A program made the translations under genes and the position numbers. Positions 58,800 to 64,000 of a DNA stretch of 64,000 bases are shown in pieces. Source of the stretch: Cyprinodon diabolis (Eukaryota > Chordata > Actinopteri > Cyprinodontiformes > Cyprinodontidae). Where the stretch lies: the NCBI GenBank assembly GCA_030533445.1, contig JARPUW010000300.1, positions 62,001 to 126,000 on the forward strand, written 5' to 3'. The notes beneath the pieces are model-generated. The model made no database searches, had not been told where the DNA came from, and saw only the letters and a program-made list of their open reading frames with translations. How positions within the stretch are numbered: the stretch's first letter is position 1; each line of letters opens with the position of its first letter.

Positions 58800-61700
58800 G
58801 GTCACTGTCACTCAGCTTTCAGGTGCTTAAAATGTCCTCCGAACAAACGACTGCTGAGCAAAAACCGTATGAGTTATTCAAAAAATTTTTTCACCGTGAG
58901 CGTCAGTCATCCTTCGACTCCAACTATGCCAACTTTGGTGTATGTGTGTCATTCAGAAAAATATTTATGACGAGTTTAAAACACATAGTCTGATTCGTTT
59001 TTCTCCCCTCTTCTGCTCCAAAACCAATGAAAAACGGCTCTGATTTTCATCGACTTTAGGTCGGTCTGGAGGGTTTTTAAGGAAAAGTATTAATCCTACC
59101 GTAATTCCGAAGATATTGTGTGGGTCCAGAGATTTCAGTCTACAAACTGACCAAAAATGGTGACTCTAGCTATAAATATGTGGCCGTGAGGGCGAGTTTA
59201 AAATGTTTTTTTGTGTTTAAAAAACGCCTGCCTCACACTCTAGCTTTTCAGTTGCTCCACTCTAGCAGGCTGGATTTTGCTAAAACTTTGTGGCGCTTGA
59301 GGTCTGATTATACAAAAACCGTAGCAGTTATCAACATACCGTCTTCAGTTTTAAATAGACGAAGGATTTATCTACAAACTGAGCTTCAAACTGTTTTTCT
59401 AGGTGAATGTATGCCGACACAGTGAAGTGCTGTTTTTTATGCTTTTTTTTTCCTCTCCCCATTCATTTCCTATGGGATTTTTTTGCGACGTTTTCGCTAA
59501 TAATTCGCAAACCTTCGGACTAATGAGAAAGTTTTATACAAGCACACATCACCCCATTGGTCCCGACGCGTGTGCCAACTTTGGGCCCGATCCGCCAAAC
59601 CGTGCGGGACTAGTTACGCGCCGAAGTTTTGGGTATACGGGAGAATTATAATAACTAGAAAATTTCTAAAGAAATTTTGAGGGGGGCCACCTACTGCCCG
59701 TCTGGGGAACAGGGCCAATACGGCCCTGGCAAGTGATGTCGGGGCTCCCCAGACCAACTGCTTACGCCTTTGAGGGCTGCTGAGGGAAGGAAAGAGGGCT
59801 AGGTCATGGGCAAAGAGAGCTGTGTGCCACTTGTGCTGAAATCTGGGAAATAGACGTGCACAGCGTATGATGCAAAAGGGTAATATGGGTTGTCCATATT
59901 GAACCGCAGTGGGTAAAGCTCAGTTGGTGGGCTCCGCCCGCCTGCTAGGAGCCCTTGCAGCGATGAAAAAAATCACCAATGGCGGGCTCTGCCCGCCTGC
60001 TAAGAGCCATTGCAGTGATGAAATCACCAATGGCAATGAGCAATATGCCAGAATGTATGAGTGTGTATAAGGAAGAGGCTTTTATTCTGTAGAGTCCCTG
60101 GAGTCTTATTTTGAAAGTCTATCATGGAAGTGCATCTAAAGATGGGTCATGCCCAGCAGTTATATAGAATCAATTTCCAAATGTTAAATCACTGGTTTTC
60201 CATGTTATTAGGTGAATAGTTGCTGTATTACAGAGTAAATGGGAGACTTTTATTGTGAAATTTGCTCTGGGTGTGTTTTGAAAAGGTCACTAGAGTCTAA
60301 TAAAAACAACCTGGAAGAGTTTGGGTCATAATGTTGAGCCATTTGCATCAATTAATGCATTAGTATAATCTAGAGGCTTTTATTTTGTAGGGTCGCTGGA
60401 GTCTTATTTTGAAAGTCCAACAGAGTTGTGTTTATAGAAAATGTTCAGACCCGTCAATGATAGTTGATTACTTTCCAATCGTTAAATCACTGTTTTTCCA
60501 TGTTATTAGGGCAGTAGATGAAGCGGAAATGGGAGGCTTTTATTTTGAAATTTGCTATAGGGTGTGTTTTAAACAGTCTCCTAGAGTCTATTCTCTAAAA
60601 CGGGGTTGAGTTTGGGTCATAATATTGAGCCATATAGGGCAATAAATATATGTAAAAAATATAGAGGCTTTTATTTTGTAGGGTCCCTGGAGTCTTATTT
60701 TGAAAGTCTATCAGTGCTGAGTGGCAAGGGAAGTGTCCTGGACAGCAGTCATATAGTATCCATTTCCCAATGTTAAATCAGTCCTTTCACCCTCCATTAG
60801 ATTAATATGTGCTGTTTAAAACAGCAGAGGTAAAATCTGTTTGAAGCTTGGTAACCTTGACAACGCTTAACGAGCCTCTCACTGACACAGACAACAGCTG
60901 CACTCACTATTGGTTTCTTCTTCCCAGGCTTTTTTGTATGGGAAGAACGGCAACGAAAACAAACGACTACTGATCAAAAACCGTATGAGTTATTCAAAAA
61001 ACATTTTCACCATGAGCATCAGCAATCCTTCGACTCCAAGTATACCAACTTTGGTGTATGTGTGTCATTCAGAACAATATTTATGACGACTTGAAAACAC
61101 ATAGTCTGATTCGTTTCTCTTCCATCTTCAGCTCAAAAAGAATGGAGAAAGGCTGAAACTCATCGACTTTAGGTTGGTCTGGAGGGTTTTTAAGGAAAAG
61201 TATTAATCCTACCGTAATTCCGAAGACATTGTGTGAGTCCAGAGGTTTCAGTCTACAAACTGACCAAAAATGGTGACTGTAGCTCCAAATATGTGGCCGT
61301 GAGGGCGAGAATAAGATGTTTGATCTTAAAAAAATGGCCGCCTCACACTAAGATTTCAGCAGCTGCACTCTAGCAGGCTGCTGCAGAAGCTAACTGTCAG
61401 CTAGCTTCCAGGTGCTTACCCTCCGAACAAACGACTGCTGAGCAAAAACCGTAAAAGATATCTGAAAAATTCTTTCAGTGAAAGCAACATCTATCCTTTG
61501 TCTCAGACTGGGGTAACCTTCATGTCTGTAGGTCTTTCACAACCCAAAACGAAGCACAAACAAAATGGTTGGCCCACCTGCTCCTCCCTTTGTTTGAACT
61601 GCAGGACCTCACTCTCACTCACCTTTTAGCTGCTAAAGCACCCCTCCGAACAAACGACTGCTGAGTAAAAACCGTAAAAGGTGTCTGAAAAATTCTTTTT

Positions 61701-61838
61701 ATCTAAGCGACAGCTATATCTTGTCTTCAATTGGAGTAACTTTCATGGCTGTAGGTCATCTACAAACTGAATGGGAAGAGAAAGAAAAAGAAAAAACGTT
61801 TCATCACACCTAAGCTTCTAATTGAGCTAGCTGCAGCA
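58800..61838 (+). repeat. Megasatellite unit 19 (class B, shortest, 3,039 bp)
   Basis: No 66-bp hairpin and only two GC hairpins. Its VNTR is 106 bp, exactly two 51-bp copies shorter than class B units 1, 12 and 18. CACTGTTTTTCC near 60487 is shared with unit 1. GTGTCCTGGACAG near 60733 is private. Confidence 0.97.
59926..60031 (+). repeat. 51-bp hairpin VNTR, unit 19 (2 GC hairpins, 106 bp)
   Basis: The shortest array: the first class B hairpin, the TCT-loop hairpin, then directly CACCAATGGCAATGAGC. Two whole 51-bp copies are missing compared with unit 18. Confidence 0.95.
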
Positions 61839-64000
61839 GGTCACTGTCACTCAGCTTTCAGGTGCTTAAAATGTCCTCCGAACAAACGACTGCTGAGCAA
61901 AAACCGTATGAGTTATTCAAAAATTTTTTTCACCGTGAGCGTCAGTCATCCTTCGACTCCAACTATGCCAACTTTGGTGTATGTGTGTCATTCAGAAAAA
62001 TATTTATGACGAGTTTAAAACACATAGTCGGATTCGTTTTTCTCCCCTCTTCTGCTCCAAAACCAATGAAAAACGGCTCTGATTTTCATCGACTTTAGGT
62101 CGGTCTGGAGGGTTTTTAAGGAAAAGTATTAATCCTACCGTAATTCCGAAGATATTGTGTGGGTCCAGAGATTTCAGTCTACAAACTGACCAAAAATGGT
62201 GACTCTAGCTATAAATATGTGGCCGTGAGGGCGAGTTTAAAATGTTTTTTTGTGTTTAAAAAACGCCTGCCTCACACTCTAGCTTTTCAGTTGCTCCACT
62301 CTAGCAGGCTGGATTTTGCTAAAACTTTGTGGCGCTTGAGGTCTGATTATACAAAAACCGTAGCAGTTATCAACATACCGTCTTCAGTTTTAAATAGACG
62401 AAGGATTTATCTACAAACTGAGCTTCAAACTGTTTTTCTAGGTGAATGTATGGCGACACAGTGAAGTGCTGTTTTTTATGCTTTTTTTTTCCTCTCCCCA
62501 TTCATTTCCTATGGGATTTTTTTGCGACGTTTTCGCTAATAATTCGCAAACCTTCGGACTAATGAGAAAGTTTTATACAAGCACACATCACCCCATTGGT
62601 CCCGACGCGTGTGCCAACTTTGGGCCCGATCCGCCAAACCGTGCGGGACTAGTTACGTGCCGAAGTTTTGGGTATACGGGAGAATTATAATAATAACTAG
62701 AAAATTTCTAAAGAAATTTTGAGGGGGGCCACCTACTGCCCGTCTGGGGAACCGGGCCAATACGGCCCTGGCAAGTGACGTCGGGGCTCCCCAGACCAAC
62801 TGCTTACGCCTTTGAGGGCTGCTGAGGGAAGGAAAGAGGGCAAGTTCATGGGCAAAGAGAGCTGTGTGCCACTTGTGCTGAAATCTGGGAAATAGACGTG
62901 CACAGCGTATGATGCACAAGGGTAATATGGGTTGTCCATATTGAAACACAGTGGGTAAAGCCCAGTTGGCGGGCTTCGCCCGGCTGCTAGGAGCCATCTC
63001 AGTGAAGAAAAAAATCACCAATGGCGGGCTCTGCCCGCCTTCTAAGAGCCATTGCAGTGATGAAATCACCAATGGCGGGCTCCGCCCGCCTGCTAAGAGC
63101 CATTGCAGTGATGTAATCACCTTTGGCGGGCTCCGCCCGCCTTCTAAGAGCCATTGCAGTGATGAAATCACCAATGGCAATGAGCAATATGCCAGAATGT
63201 ATGAGTGTGTATAAGGAAGAGGCTTTTATTCTGTAGAGTCCTTGTAGTCTTATTTTGAAAGTCTATCATGAATGTGCATCAAAAGATGGGTCACGCCCAG
63301 CAGTGATATGGAAACCATTTCCAAATGTTAAATCACTGGTTTTCCATGTTATTAGGTGAATAGTTGCTGTATTACAGAGTAAATGGGAGACTTTTATTGT
63401 GAAATTTGCTCTGGGGTGTGTTTTGAAAAGGTCACTAGAGTCTAATAAAAACAACCTGGAAGAGTTTGGGTCATAATGTTGAGCCATTTGCATCAATTAA
63501 TGCATTAGTATAATCTAGAGGCTTTGATTTTGTAGGGTCGCTGGAGTTTTATTTTGAAAGTCCAACAGAGTTGTGTTTATAGAAAATGTTCAGACCCGTC
63601 AATGATAGTTGATTACTTTCCAATCGTTAAATCACTCTTTTTCCATGTTATTAGGGCAGTAGATGAAGCGGAAATGGGAGGCTTTTATTTTGAAATTTGC
63701 TATAGGGTGTGTTTTAAACAGTCTCCTAGAGTCTATTCTCTAAAACGGGGTTGAGTTTGGGTCATAATGTTGAGCCATATAGGGCAATAAATATATGTAA
63801 AAAATATAGAGGCTTTTATTTTGTAGGGTCCCTGGAGTCTTATTTTGAAAGTCTATCAGTGCTGAGTGGCAAGGGAAGTGTCATGGACAGCAGTCATATA
63901 GTATCCATTTCCCAATGTTAAATCAGTCCTTTCACCCTCCATTAGATTAATATGTGCTGTTTAAAACAGCAGAGGTAAAATCTGTTTGAAGCTTGGTAAC
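61839..64000 (+). repeat. Megasatellite unit 20, partial (class A, 2,162 bp)
   Basis: The window ends inside the intron-like segment of this unit, so the rest is not visible. No 66-bp hairpin and four GC hairpins; the first has a stem change (CGCCCGGC). GTATGGCGACACAG near 62448 and ACGTGCC near 62655 are present. Confidence 0.96.
62968..63175 (+). repeat. 51-bp hairpin VNTR, unit 20 (4 GC hairpins, 208 bp)
   Basis: Class A form without the 27-bp short period, as in unit 6; the first stem reads CGCCCGGC. Confidence 0.93.

Larger units (their letters stand above)
1..64000. repeat. Megasatellite array, 20 head-to-tail units of 3.0-3.6 kb
   Basis: The whole window is the same unit repeated 19 full times plus a 2,162-bp partial copy, always in one orientation. 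The anchors GGTCACTGTCACTCAGCTTT, TATAAATA and GCCTCACACTCTAGC recur in order in the units, the first altered only in units 5 and 8. Length differences come mainly from four sources: a 66-bp hairpin present 0-4 times, a 51-bp hairpin VNTR, an extra 229-bp module in units 9 and 16, and short TAA-tract changes. Remaining differences are mostly scattered substitutions. No unit carries an ATG-initiated reading frame of convincing length. Both edges lie inside the array. Whether it is centromeric, pericentromeric or elsewhere cannot be told from the sequence. Confidence 0.98.

Noticed and set aside
1..64000. rRNA, snRNA, histone or other tandem gene family
   Set aside because: Unit size would fit, but no conserved RNA or coding sequence that I recognise is present on either strand.

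Overview
The window is one uninterrupted tandem array of a long, non-coding repeat. Nineteen complete units and a twentieth cut by the window end are arranged head to tail on one strand. Unit length runs from 3,039 to 3,588 bp. I set the unit boundary at the GGTCACTGTC motif at position 1. Units then start at 1, 3208, 6515, 9814, 12927, 16237, 19384, 22553, 25854, 29442, 32707, 35870, 39011, 42444, 45615, 48853, 52321, 55516, 58800 and 61839. No flanking single-copy DNA is visible, so the array continues beyond both ends. I find no supportable protein gene, rRNA, tRNA, transposase or CRISPR array.

Organism: this is eukaryotic satellite (megasatellite) DNA. The TAA microsatellite tracts next to GC-rich hairpins, and the general base composition, remind me of teleost fish genomes. 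That is inference from memory and is low confidence.

Unit layout, using unit 1: (i) 40-474, module M1, holding the signature CCGAACAAACGACTGCTGAG and a TATAAATA box; (ii) 475-854, a T-rich then CpG-rich stretch; (iii) 855-1400, a hairpin-dense zone made of a 66-bp hairpin present 0 to 4 times, a fixed A/T palindrome, a nested GC stem-loop, an AATATGG/CCATATT stem-loop and a 51-bp hairpin VNTR with 2 to 7 GC hairpins; (iv) 1443-2205, two and a half copies of a 290-300 bp dimeric sub-repeat; (v) 2199-2296, a GT-AG segment resembling a short intron; (vi) 2322-2752, module M1', a diverged copy of M1; (vii) 2792-3207, two 223-232 bp sub-repeats that again start with the signature, running into the next unit.

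Units fall into variant classes, read mainly from the region just before, in and after the 51-bp VNTR. Class A (units 2-7, 13-15, 20) has CCCAGTTGGCGGGCT and a CTCAGTGAAG first spacer. Class B (1, 12, 18, 19) has CTCAGTTGGTGGGCT and ATCTAAAGATG. Class C (8, 10, 17) has an ATT-loop hairpin and ATCTATAGATG. Class D (9) has GGCGTGCTCC. Units 11 (A then B) and 16 (A then D) switch class inside the VNTR, and several others switch further right. A block around units 9-11 recurs around units 16-18, with one 3.27-kb stretch colinear at a constant offset of 22,809 bp. The array therefore looks shaped by unequal exchange, gene conversion and block duplication, with the hairpin arrays as copy-number hotspots.
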